Shown here: positions 21,401 to 29,601 of the stretch, piece by piece
Layout: the number at the start of each line of letters is the position of its first letter
How positions within the stretch are numbered: the first letter of the stretch is position 1
DNA from: Dicaeum eximium
Taxonomy: Eukaryota > Chordata > Aves > Passeriformes > Dicaeidae
Assembly: GCA_013396995.1 (NCBI GenBank)
Contig: VWZP01010953.1
Span: forward strand, 372,001 to 436,000
Direction: 5' to 3'
Length of the DNA: 64,000 nt
The notes under the pieces: generated by a model
What the model was told of the DNA's origin: nothing
The model's database searches: none
Seen by the model: the letters and a program-made list of their open reading frames with translations, nothing else
Program-made: the position numbers and the translations under genes

Positions 21401-22606
21401 CTAAGAAGGGTCTCTGTCCTTAAAAGCAAAATATATTTTTAACGAAATAGTGGTTTATTTTCATTGTAGTATATGGAGTAACCTGAGAGGCTGATGCACC
21501 ACTTTTTCCCCCCCCTTTTAATTTTTTATCCTTTCCCCCTTCGTCCCGTCTGTTTTTGCACCGGCCGATGTTCCTCTCGTGCGGCTGTGTCGGAGCGCCC
21601 TCACGCGGCCGCTGTGTGCACCAACAGCTCAGCAAGCCGCGGGGGAAGGGTCCCTCAGTCTCGAATAGTTCCCGTTGCACAAGTCCATAGTCCAAAAAGA
21701 GAGAAATTATGACCTTTATAGCAAGTTTTTCATGAGGGCCCCTGAAGAACTTTGTGGTCTGGCTTCTGCAGCTTTGCATATGAAATAATGAATTGTTCTA
21801 TTCACAAACCTACTGCAAAATGAAGGAAAGCCAGAGTCCTTTTAAAATAAGAACCATTTTAATCTAGAACTGTAAAATGGGGCCAAAACCACTGAATGGA
21901 ATTTTAAAATTGTAAACAAGTTGATAGCACAAGATAATAATTATTTTGGCAGTAATAAATTGTTTATAATCTCTGAATACTTCAGTTGTAAGTGTTCCAA
22001 GTAGCTTAAGCTGTTCCAACCTTTGATTCACTAAAGGATTATTGGAAGTGTCCCGAATGTCATGAAATGAATCCTCCGCTTCCACGACACTGCCACAGAT
22101 GCTGGGCCCTTCGTGAGGATTGGCTTCCAGATGAAAAGAGTGAGAAGTTGGAAAAGAGCAAATTAGAGGCCTCCTTTCCTGCAGAGTCTGGAGAAGGTTT
22201 TGACGTTCCTGACTGCAAGAAAACAAAAATGACTGAAGATAAAGAACCAGCTGTGGATGAGAATGAGGATAAAGCAGTACACCTTTCTGAGTCCCAGGAA
22301 AGTGAAGGTTATTCCCAGCCATCAACATCAAGCAGCATGTTCTGTAGCAGTCAGGAGGACTTCAAGGAATCCGAGAAGAGAGAAATGCAAGACAAAGAGG
22401 AAAGCATGGAATCCAGTCTGCCTGTTACCAGCATAGAGCCTTGTGTCATATGTCAGAGCAGACCTAAAAATGGCTGCATAGTACACGGCAAAACAGGACA
22501 CCTCATGTCATGTTTTACGTGTGCAAAGAAGCTCAAGAAGAGGAACAAACCCTGCCCAGTGTGCAGGCAGCCCATACAAATGATTGTACTAACTTATTTT
22601 AGTTAG
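9387..22606 (+). CDS. MDM2: MDM2, E3 ubiquitin ligase for p53 (10 coding exons, 484 aa)
   Basis: MDM2 binds the p53 transactivation helix, masks it, ubiquitinates p53 for proteasomal degradation and exports it from the nucleus. Joining 9387-9455, 12974-13048, 13406-13539, 13699-13748, 14991-15058, 15208-15301, 17864-18024, 18921-19076, 20429-20506 and 22037-22606 gives 1455 nt with no internal stop. Every junction is GT-AG and most exon lengths equal the human ones. Domains: SWIB/p53-binding about 24-105; Akt-type RxRxxS sites and basic NLS (RRKRRK) about 155-185; NES-like stretch after it; acidic region 218-295; RanBP2 zinc finger C300/C303/C314/C317; conserved caspase-type DVPD and ATM-type YSQ (S388); RING 431-471 with nucleolar KKLKKRNK at 459-466. 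Human MDM2 has 491 residues. The first coding exon is present twice in the assembly, which I read as an artefact. Identification is certain. Confidence 0.97.
9700..10119. other. Misplaced promoter contig inside MDM2 intron 2
   Basis: This 420-bp block is bounded by single Ns at 9699 and 10120. Its first part (9701-9796) equals 8823-8918 and its last part (10053-10119) equals 8940-9006. The middle, 9797-10052, is therefore the sequence missing at the gap 8919-8939. It contains an AACATGGCGGC YY1-type motif and very high CpG content, as expected of promoter DNA. The simplest reading is that a gap-spanning contig was placed about 800 bp too far downstream. Translations across these Ns are meaningless. 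Confidence 0.85.
10121..10512 (+). repeat. Second copy of MDM2 start-codon exon region (false duplication)
   Basis: The block repeats 9306-9698: end of intron 1, the start-codon exon (10198-10270, ATG at 10202) and the beginning of intron 2. The coding bases are identical in both copies. The intronic part differs by a few substitutions (GGGGCAAT versus GCGGCTAAT; CTATAG versus CTGTAG) and one T in a poly-T run, as expected of two haplotypes. Copy 1 stops dead at an N, while this copy continues into the rest of intron 2. Only one copy is likely to be real; this one has no promoter or first exon. Confidence 0.85.
11461..11580. repeat. AT-rich, partly palindromic TATG/CATA tract
   Basis: The tract is made of short alternations of ATATATGTA and TACATATAT on the same strand, so it can fold into hairpins (for example GTAAATACATATATTAC and neighbouring TATGTACACATACATA). 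It is low-complexity sequence within intron 2 with no sign of function. Confidence 0.7.
12203..12730 (-). mobile_element. Avian endogenous retrovirus solo LTR (ERVL-like), antisense to MDM2
   Basis: From TGTTGAGGTTTAACCCCAGCTGCCAACTAAG on the left to CTACTAGGAAGAAAATTAACTATCCCAGCTGAAAACA on the right, this matches a common avian LTR family that I recognise by sight. The terminal TG...CA is intact, and diagnostic internal motifs are present (GTGATGCACAATGCAATTGC-type, AACATCAGTGTATTGTGAACATTATTCTC-type). Read on the minus strand it runs 5' to 3', so the LTR is antisense to MDM2. No internal retroviral genes flank it. The TATA-containing middle looks shortened relative to the family. The class name is from memory. 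Confidence 0.7.
12974..13048 (+). CDS. MDM2: MDM2 coding exon, residues 24-48
   Basis: 75 nt, same length as in human. It encodes VKPKPLLLKLLKLAGAEKDT and the following FTMKE, the first part of the p53-binding SWIB fold. Flanked by CACACAG and GTGAGA. The human exon differs mainly in SVGAQ versus LAGAE. Confidence 0.95.
13049..13405 (+). other. MDM2 intron, nothing recognised
   Basis: A 357-bp AT-rich intron with a GTGAGA donor and a TTTATTTCACAG acceptor. No repeat or regulatory element was identified. Confidence 0.7.
13406..13539 (+). CDS. MDM2: MDM2 coding exon, residues 49-93, p53 pocket
   Basis: 134 nt as in human. It holds most of the hydrophobic p53-binding cleft: G54, I57, M58, Y63, Q68, V89 and H92 correspond to human G58, I61, M62, Y67, Q72, V93 and H96. 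Pocket-lining leucines at human 54 and 57 are isoleucines here, and human P89 is a threonine, all conservative for binding. Donor is CACAG followed by GTAAAA. Confidence 0.95.
13699..13748 (+). CDS. MDM2: MDM2 coding exon, residues 93-109
   Basis: 50 nt as in human, completing the p53-binding fold with RLYSMISRNLIAINQQ. Human I99 is leucine here and human Y100 is retained (Y96). Acceptor TACTTAAG, donor GTAAGC. Confidence 0.93.
13749..14990 (+). other. MDM2 intron, no element recognised
   Basis: A 1.24-kb AT-rich intron. Several short open frames are present on both strands but show no domain or splice logic. The acceptor is TTTTGGTTTGGTTTCAG. Confidence 0.7.
14991..15058 (+). CDS. MDM2: MDM2 coding exon, residues 110-132
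   Basis: 68 nt as in human, but the sequence is poorly conserved: DSTLGDTPEDDATSQLEEEN is distinctly more acidic than its human counterpart. This is the flexible linker after the p53-binding domain, so drift is expected. Flanking splice sites are consensus. Confidence 0.9.
15208..15301 (+). CDS. MDM2: MDM2 coding exon, residues 133-164
   Basis: 94 nt, one codon shorter than human. It contains TTSSRRRTHSES, which keeps the RxRxxS Akt consensus found around human S166, a site whose phosphorylation promotes nuclear entry and activity. The donor is GGTATCTG, weaker than the others. Confidence 0.92.
15302..17863 (+). other. MDM2 intron with a poly(T)-poly(A) tract and an inserted-looking segment
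   Basis: A 2.56-kb intron. Positions about 16490-16920 are more GC-rich and purine-rich than the flanks and include a T22-A7 run at 16743-16771. I cannot assign that segment to a named repeat family. The rest is ordinary AT-rich intron. Confidence 0.6.
17864..18024 (+). CDS. MDM2: MDM2 coding exon, residues 164-217, NLS and NES
   Basis: 161 nt as in human. It carries the basic NLS DRRKRRKS, which also forms a second RxRxxS Akt-type site (human S186), followed by the NES-like FDESLSWCVV and a Ser-rich stretch. Acceptor TGACTATGCCCAG, donor CCTGTAAGT. Confidence 0.95.
18025..18920 (+). other. MDM2 intron, nothing recognised
   Basis: An 896-bp AT-rich intron ending in a long T-rich polypyrimidine tract and TTCAG. 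No mobile element or regulatory motif was identified. Confidence 0.7.
18921..19076 (+). CDS. MDM2: MDM2 coding exon, residues 218-269, acidic domain
   Basis: 156 nt as in human. It encodes the acidic core, with VSDQFSVEFEVES and EEGQELTDEDDE, which binds ARF, ribosomal proteins and the p53 core domain. The serine-rich DLDASSSSENSDW replaces the human DLDAGVSEHSGDW. Confidence 0.95.
19077..20428 (+). other. MDM2 intron containing a CR1 fragment
   Basis: A 1.35-kb intron. About 19960-20305 is a CR1 copy in antisense. The remainder is unassigned, though the moderately GC-rich part at 19690-19960 may be an older portion of the same insertion. The acceptor TTTTTTTTTAAATTTAAACCAG is unusually A-rich near the end. 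Confidence 0.65.
19960..20305 (-). mobile_element. CR1 fragment, antisense, in MDM2 intron
   Basis: Recognised by the reverse-strand CR1 signature: CTCCAGGGATGGAGGCTTCA, GTGCCAGTGCTCC, then GAGCCTTCTCCAGGCTGAAC, AGTCCCAGCTCTTTCAGCC and TTTCCTCATGTGAGAG. It is diverged, with internal indels, so it is an old insertion. Boundaries are approximate. Confidence 0.75.
20429..20506 (+). CDS. MDM2: MDM2 coding exon, residues 270-295
   Basis: 78 nt as in human: VYQLTIYEDEDSDADSFDEDP followed by EISLA, the end of the acidic domain. It is more acidic than the human exon (EDEDSDAD for QAGESDTD). Donor GCTGTGAGT. Confidence 0.95.
20507..22036 (+). other. MDM2 last intron, with LTR-like GC-rich insertion
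   Basis: A 1.53-kb intron. The block at about 21410-21780 is strikingly CpG-rich compared with its surroundings and looks like a retroelement insertion (own entry). The acceptor before the last exon is the weak ATTCACTAAAG, with a poor polypyrimidine tract. Confidence 0.65.
21410..21780 (-). mobile_element. Probable LTR-type retroelement fragment in MDM2 intron
   Basis: A CpG-rich island (many CG dinucleotides in 21540-21680) embedded in AT-rich intron. On the minus strand it reads as retroviral leader or LTR-like sequence: a TATAAAGG box (21713-21720), a segment of the type GGACTATGGACTTGTGC that I associate with avian ERVs, and an AATAAA near 21457-21462. The methylation-prone CpGs are still present, which suggests a fairly recent insertion. 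Boundaries and family are uncertain and no protein-coding retroviral sequence was seen. Confidence 0.4.
22037..22606 (+). CDS. MDM2: MDM2 last coding exon, residues 296-484, zinc finger and RING
   Basis: 570 nt ending in TAG. It starts with the RanBP2-type zinc finger (DYWKCPECHEMNPPLPRHC, then HRCW). Next come the conserved DVPD caspase site and the SQESEGYSQPSTSSS region, whose SQ corresponds to the human ATM site S395. The C-terminal RING retains all eight C/H ligands (C431, C434, C442, H445, H450, C454, C457 with C468/C471 in the usual C2H2C4 spacing) and the GKTGH nucleotide-binding loop. It ends VLTYFS where human ends in P; the C-terminal tail is needed for MDM2/MDMX dimerisation. Confidence 0.97.
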   Translation, partial: DYWKCPECHEMNPPLPRHCHRCWALREDWLPDEKSEKLEKSKLEASFPAESGEGFDVPDCKKTKMTEDKEPAVDENEDKAVHLSESQESEGYSQPSTSSSMFCSSQEDFKESEKREMQDKEESMESSLPVTSIEPCVICQSRPKNGCIVHGKTGHLMSCFTCAKKLKKRNKPCPVCRQPIQMIVLTYFS

Positions 22607-25600
22607 ACACATGTTGACTGGAAAGCTGCGAAAGAAACTTCATAAACTGCTTAAGGGAGTAAGAAATTATTTTTGTATGCTTATTGAAAGATGAATATTT
22701 TGTGTCTCTTGGCATTCTGTGTGAAAAATAATTGCTGACATAAATGCACTGAAGTTATTAAGTGGTTTGCCTAATACTCATAAGTCACCTTATGAGATTA
22801 TAAATCCTTCTCAGTAGAAGTAACCAGGTCCTCTAAGCCACATGCCTCTCCAAGTGTTTAATGTTCCATGCACGTTAGTGACATTTGTTTCATTGAATTA
22901 AATACATGCATTAAAACCCCAAATTCAATGATTGTTGGAGGAGAGACATGCTGAAGTGTTTATTTCTGCAAGTTCCTCATTTAAGAAAATACATGATTAT
23001 CCAGGTTCCAGTTTTTGTTGCTTGGTGAAGACATAAGGCTCAATCAGACCCCTCTGAATAAGTCAATAAAATGAATAAATAGAATCTTTTCTTAAATTCT
23101 TCCAAGTAACCAAATTCTGTGGGAGATCTTACCAGGAAATAGGGAGAGATGTGGTAGAAAATAATTAATACTTTGGAAACAGAAAAAGGTATTGTGTGTC
23201 TTTTATTTTTATAGTGTGCATTGTAAACTTAAGGGCTGTGTGTCCTCTGAGAAGTCATAGATCCAAGCTCAGTCATACAGTTCTCTCTCAAACGTCCTGA
23301 GAAACTAACATTTGTGGGTTTGGAGGTCTGTACTGATTATGATGATGATTATTATTAATTTGGCAGCATGAAACACGTCTCAGGCAGACAAGATAAATGA
23401 AGGATATGATATGAATTGTCGTGTCAGGTAGTATTAGGGGACAGTTTTCTTTTTCTGCACTTGTTCCTGACTTACCAGAATACATTCAGTTGCATTGCTC
23501 CATTCACTGTAGTAAAAATAGAAAAATTCACCTTCATCTGCAGAAACAATTAAGCTGTGCAGTTCCAGTTCACATTCTTTAAGTGTGGTAGTCTTTCCAA
23601 CTCACCCTTCTTATCTGTATCACAAGAATTCTGAAAATCTTTTGCAAGGTGTTTGGCCAACTCAAAGTTGGTCTCATTGGACCTGTCCTTTACTGCTTTT
23701 AGCTCTTGTCTCCTCACTGTACTTTGTCAGAAACTCTGTGAAACTTGGCAGTTGTGTGCCCAGGAAGTCTGCTGCCTGCCTCAGTTCTGGGGGCCTTCAG
23801 GCAAGGTAGTGTGAGTGTGGGAACCTGGATGTGGTAAAGGTCACTCAGCTGCCTTTCACATGGAGTTTTTGTACCCAGTGAGTGATACTTACTTGTTTGG
23901 AAAACTATGTTACAAGAGGACCTGTGTATTTTTAGCACCTTTTATTTTTACAGGTAGTTGCTGATTCTCTGCCCAATAGGGAATGGCAGATAAATGGCAG
24001 GGGAGTGCCAAGAGTGGATGTAGTCCAAGTGTGTTACCATCTTACAGGTCAAGGCTCAACAGTTTCCCTAAAACCAGCACTATAAAATTGCTAATGCCTG
24101 TGTGCTGGCACTGAGACTGCTCTCCTGAACTCCAGGGGTGCAAATGCCTGGAAGTACACAGGGAAAAGACATAAAGACATATAGGAGAGACTTAGTAAAT
24201 CCTTGGTTGTGACTTGGTTGAAAAGTAGTAACTTTATAGGCAAAGACTGAATTATTAGGATCATTCACATTTTGTTCATGCATTTGAGCTATTTCTTTAA
24301 AAATACCAGTAGAAGATACTGGCGTATGTGAAGTTCTAACATAGTTCATTTTAAGTAAACAAAATATAAACCCCAGTTTTATACATTCAAATTCTTACTT
24401 GCAAGTTTCTTGCCTCCTGCAATTTGTAAAGGGACAGCAGGTAGCTGGAAGTTCCTGGAAGTTTTTTTGATCAGCAGCAACCTTTAATGGATTTTATAGG
24501 ATTTGGTAATCCTTCAGCCTTAGATAGAGAAGGCCTTTGGGTAGATGGGTAACTTTTCAAGCAGGGATACTAATAGAGGGCCTTACTTTGCACTTCCTAT
24601 TAATTTTTTAAAAATTTTTGATTTGATAAATTTAGGTGCAGTGAGGCTTGCAGAAGCTGTTCGTTGTACCTGCAGGTGAGAGGGAACTGTAAATGTGTAC
24701 ATGCAGAAGCATCAATAACATGGGGATTGTACCTAAAAAGTTTCATCATCTTATGAAGCTTTGCCCACTGCTTTGTCTCCCATGTCGTCCCCTCTCAGTG
24801 TGATGCCTTCTCTGCAGTTGCTGCCCTGGCTGTGTAACTGCAGTGCTGGGGGAGTAGCTGTCCTTACCTAGCTCCTGACAGGACAATTGGTACCATCCCA
24901 CTCTTGGCATTCTTTTCCAGTCACATGCCTTACTTTGCAGAGAATAGCCCTGGAAATACCTTCCACTTGCTACAGCGGTGAGGAAATGGGGCATTTTAAT
25001 TTCTCAATCTGCAAATCCCCCTGTCTAGTATTGTAGTTTGAGTTACCTTTTATGACTTAATATTATTCTTAATGACTTCTAGTACAACTTTGGTTTGTTT
25101 GGTGTGGGTGCATGCCTTCCAGATGGAAGTGATGGCTATTGATGCATGTTCCTGCTGGGGACACTTGCAGGCAAGTGCAGATGCAGGCGTGGCACCTGGG
25201 GCTGTGTCACAGTGACTCCCTTGGAGGCGACTCCCGGCTGTAGCCCGCAGCCTTTGGCTCTGCCTCCAGCCTGTCTCCCAGCCTGACCGTGCTCCATGTG
25301 TGGGCATGAGCAGTGAGCACCCTGCTTGTTCTGGCTCTTAAACGTGTTCCTGGCCTTGGGCAGTGGCACAGAAATCAGAAAAGTTTTGGTACAAAAGTTG
25401 TTCCTCCTTGGTGAGCTGTTAGAGATCCTTATTTAATATCGCACACATTTTAATCTTTAATTTATTGCTGTTTGTAAATATCCTTGTGCTCACAGTTGAT
25501 GCTTTGAGCTCTAATTTATTGAATTAGTCTACTGGTACATGTGTAGTTATATAAATATGCTTGTTTAGTAAATAAGGGACAAGAGAAATATTTTAAGAAA

Positions 25601-27675
25601 TGTAGCATTAACATTCAGAGAAATACGCGTATTATATTCAGATTCAGAAGGGCACAGGAAGATTTATGGCTGTGTTTCCTTTTTTCCTTCCCCTTAAACA
25701 ACTTCTGCATTGAACCTGAACAAGATTTATTGAATAGAGATGGTGCTGGTCCAACATTAGCATAGTGAAAATACTTTGGTGGTGTTTTGCTTTCCTTTGG
25801 AATGCTTTTGCATCCTTCAGTACAGGCAAGGAGCTGACTGACTGCTTCTGAGTGCTGGTAACATTGGGGGTGCTGGTTTAGGAGATGCAGGATGGTGATG
25901 GGAGGCTTTCAGGTTAATTTGCAAAGGTGGTAATGGCTTTTTCCTTTGGACACGTGGCCATGAAGGTTGCAGGGCAGGCCAGATGCCCACAGGATGCAAC
26001 TGTATGCGATTTTCAGTAATTTTCTTCGTCTCTTCCTTCTTGCACATCAGGTAGACAATAGTTATGTACAAATGGTGCAAGAACTCACATTTATTCTTTT
26101 TTAGCAAGTACAGTAAACCTACTTGTTGTTTAAATCCAAGTCTTTAACTATTTACCTATTTGTTAGTATTGACATTATATTAGTATTGAAATTCACCCCA
26201 CACCGGCAGGATTGTGGGCTGTGCTGTCCTGTGCCTCTCCCCTTAGCAGACAATTTAGAAAGGATAAAAGTGCTTCAAGATGCTCACTGGTGAAAAGCTT
26301 ACGTTTCTTTTAAGAGTCTGGTACGATTTTTATCAGTGAGTTCTGTTTGCTGTACGTTTGTTTAAATGTCACTGTCTCTGAAGTCTCTATGGGTATGAAG
26401 ATGCTTGCAGGACTTCAGGCAATTTTTTTTCTCTTTTATGATTAATATGAGGAAGAGAAAATTCCTTATTCGTACTGAAGGTGTCAACAAGAATAATTGT
26501 TTCAGAAAATTGTGTCTTACAAAAGAGAGATTAGAAAAATAGTAGGAGCCTAATTAAACTGAATAAACCGAATAAATAGGATGTAAATAGTGGTGAAGAT
26601 TTTTTTTTCCTCCCCATCTTAATCTACGGCTGCTGTTGTGTTAGGGCATAACTTTAGATAGTTTATAATTTTAAAGGAGATAATTTATTCAGCACATGGT
26701 GGGGCAGGAGTTATCCCTTATCCCAGAAAGGTACAGCATTTTGTTGTGCAACATTTGGCCTGAAAAAAGGGGCATTGGCTGGTGTGGGGCTTCCCTGTGG
26801 GGAGGAGCATACTGGGCACCTTCATGGGCCTTGTGGACAGGCAGTGTTGTCATGGAGGGGCTGTAGGGCAGCCTTGGTCCTGCAGCACAGCAGAGCCTTG
26901 CTGCAGCATCATCCCTCTCCTTTTCAGGGGATTCCCTGCCCTGCCCTGCCTTTCCAGCTCCTCCACACCGGAGTCCAAGGCACATCTTGTTCTGCAAAGG
27001 TTGCACAAGCAAAGCACAAAACCCAGCTTAAGGTTTTTAACAACGGATTGCACTTACTGCACATGAGAAATTGTTGCTTTTAACTAAAGTGTGGGGGTTT
27101 CGTTAGTGTTTTTTTTTTTAGCACAGACACACTGAAAGCTCAAGTGAATGCTTCTTTAGTGTATCTATAGGTGTTTTATACGTGTGAAATTTGTCAGTGA
27201 TACTTTAAAAGGTGGTGGCTCCCCTTTTGAGTAGATGTTGTTTTAGCTTTACAGCCTGCTTTTAAAGACAGTTCTTGGTCTTGAGCCACAGTAGTGGCTG
27301 TCAGGACGATGATTACTTAACACCTAAAATACCAATAGCTTTTCTAAAACCAGAATCTTTGTTGTCTGACTACACATAGCTGGGATGACTGTTGAATAGA
27401 GTAGTTCATAGTGAATTTAAATAACTATGCAACACTCTTTCAAGAGCTTGACCTGGTGCATTACTTTCCAGCTACCCAGTGCATGTATGACCACAGTCAG
27501 TAACCATTAAAATGCAAGTATCCACTCCAATTACACACCATTGTATAGACCCATTTATGAGAAGTTTCACATGTGTTGCGTTTATCTTTCAGTTTTCAGT
27601 TTTTCCTTTTCTCACAAAAATTGAGTACTGTGTTCCATTTAAAAGCTTTAAATAAAGATTTGTTTATATACTCCA
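22607..27675 (+). other. MDM2: MDM2 3' untranslated region, about 5 kb
   Basis: Human MDM2 has a 3' UTR of several kilobases, and this AT-rich gene-free stretch has the right size and position. Candidate proximal polyadenylation signals are AATAAA at 23065-23070 and 23074-23079. A distal AATAAA at 27651-27656 is followed within 40 bp by a GT/T-rich element (TGGTGCTCTTTTTTT), the usual downstream signal. The exact end needs transcript data. A Glu/Asp-free, moderately GC-rich portion at 24740-25370 has no recognised content. Confidence 0.55.
27651..27656 (+). terminator. Distal polyadenylation signal of MDM2
   Basis: AATAAA in the context TTTAAATAAAGATTTG, with a T-rich downstream element about 30 bp later. 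It is the best polyadenylation site before the convergent CPM gene. Cleavage would be near 27670-27680. Confidence 0.5.
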
Positions 27676-27679
27676 TGGT

Positions 27680-29361
27680 GCTCTTTTTTTCATGTCAATT
27701 ACTAGATTGTTAGAAGTTTTGGTACTTTGTTTTCACACAGATTCTTACTTTTGTGAGCCAGCACACAGGCTCTTTCTGCCCCCACTCAGCTGCTGACTTA
27801 TGTCAAATTTCTTTGGTTTGGGAGATTTTAACTCAAGGAATCTCTCATTCTTTCTGATACAAGTGGCAGGAGCAGATGGCAGAATTTAAGGGATAATTAC
27901 TTCTCTCTGTGGTAAACAACCCACAGCAGATCAGAGGGTGAGAAAAGGTAGAAAATGCAAATGGATATGAGGAAGACATTGAAAAACCAGTCTCTTGCAC
28001 ACACAGCCGTCATTGCTATTGGCCTTGCTGTTTCAAGTTCTGAGGTGGATTTGCACACTGAATGTGGCCAGACAAGTGGCTGATGCCCAAGCTCCACAGC
28101 CCAGCTGGTAGGGCTTGGTGTGATGGGCAGCAATGCCTCAGGAGAGATTTTAAAAGGCATTAAAGGATTAACTGCATTCCTGCATTTTTTATTTACTGTA
28201 TACAGGAAAAGATTGATGCTTCCAAAGATAATCTTTGCTGGTTTACTTTTGAAATGGCTTAAGAAAATTACTGGCAGATAAAGGTTTAAAATAAACACAG
28301 GAGATTGTACTTTGAAACTGGCTTTTCTTGATAAATTTTCTGTTTATCGGGCAGCTTCAAAGGGCCCTGAAAATGACTCGCAACTGGCCAGGCAAAAGGA
28401 ATCTGCTAATCCTGCCTGCAGTACAACCTAGCCAGGGGAACAATGAAACCACCCTCTGTAACTGGAGCTGGCTGGTGCCTTGCTGAGTGTGTCTGCCAGC
28501 TCCTGACATGGGTGTTAAACAGTCCCAACAGTGGAGCAGCAGGGCAGTGAAGCTGTTGAAACAGTATAAAGCCATTGCTAAAACTATTCAAAGAATTCTG
28601 AATTGTATGTGGTTCTGTGCCACAACAAATTCAATTTAAAATGGACAAGGTATAAAGCTGTCAGTGACCTATTCCACATTGTTTTCAGCAGCTCTGCCAT
28701 AGGAGAACATCCACAAATTCCTCCCTTTTCCCTGTTGGTGCAGGTTATCATCCAGCTTCCATAGCATGGCCCTTCAGCAAATACTCACATTTCATTTTCA
28801 TCTTCTTGTCTTAAAACATATCTGTGTTACTGGTCTTTACCTCATTTGAGCCCTGAGCAGTCTCATCTGTCCAGGTAAGAAAGAGCATATATAAAAATGC
28901 CATTCTTCATTTATAGCAGTGGCTTTATTATGAGAAATTAGTATTGAGCTGATGACTTACAGTTGTGTGGCACCTGAGCTGTTGGCTCAGCAAGGAACCT
29001 GAGCTTGCATGAAAGATTGCAGTAAAATCTTCAATGTTTTTTGAAGACTTTGGGAAAAGTCTTCAAAATGTATTTCTGCATCAAAATTCTACGGTTGTCT
29101 CCTTAGGGTGTACAAAATTTCTTTGGAGTAAAATATTTACATAGAAAAATATGACAGTCTGTTACAATTAAAAATATGTCTACTATAACTAAAATAAAAC
29201 ATTCAATTGTCAAGCCAGTATTTTACAAAATACAGTAAACATGATTGTGAATCTGAGAATTTGGTTTATAAAAACATACATTCTTTTGCATGTACAATTC
29301 CTTCTCTGGAAAGCCACATTTGTGCAGGAAGACTTTGCCTTTGTCTTTGTCATTCCTGACT
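27680..29361. other. Convergent MDM2-CPM tail-to-tail interval with CPM 3' UTR
   Basis: Between the probable MDM2 3' end and the CPM stop codon there is no coding sequence. Part of it must be the CPM 3' UTR. On the minus strand AATAAA hexamers lie at 28924-28929 and 28188-28193, giving a UTR of about 0.45 or 1.2 kb. I cannot choose between them from sequence. Confidence 0.55.
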
Positions 29362-29601
29362 TTATTTGAAAATTACAAGCATAATGGTCACTAAAACCAA
29401 GATGTGTACGGTTGGTTTTACTGCAGCTGAAGCCCGTGTGAGCTCTTGGTAGAGAGGAATTTTGGGACATGAAGCAACTCTTGATCTGATCTGATCTGAG
29501 ACCTCTGGGAAAGAGAAGTCCTGTTTCAAAGCACTGAAGTTTCCAGTGTTGTCAGCTATTTCCACTGTCTTCAGCATCGATTTAAATCCTGGTACAGTAG
29601 C
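29362..29601 (-). CDS. CPM: CPM last coding exon, residues 369-447, GPI signal
   Basis: It follows GTGTTTGCTCCTAG and encodes ATVPGFKSML, TGNFSALKQD, CPKIPLYQEL and a terminal hydrophobic run ending VIFK, then TAA. The human counterpart also has NFSALKKD and IPLYRNLP and ends IFFK. The hydrophobic tail with a short spacer is the GPI attachment signal. The intervening segment is poorly conserved. Confidence 0.95.
   Translation of the reverse strand, partial: ATVPGFKSMLKTVEIADNTGNFSALKQDFSFPEVSDQIRSRVASCPKIPLYQELTRASAAVKPTVHILVLVTIMLVIFK

Noticed and set aside
21420..21779. 119-codon minus-strand open frame in the last MDM2 intron
   Set aside because: It coincides with the retroelement-like CpG-rich insertion, and no retroviral protein domain is recognisable in it.
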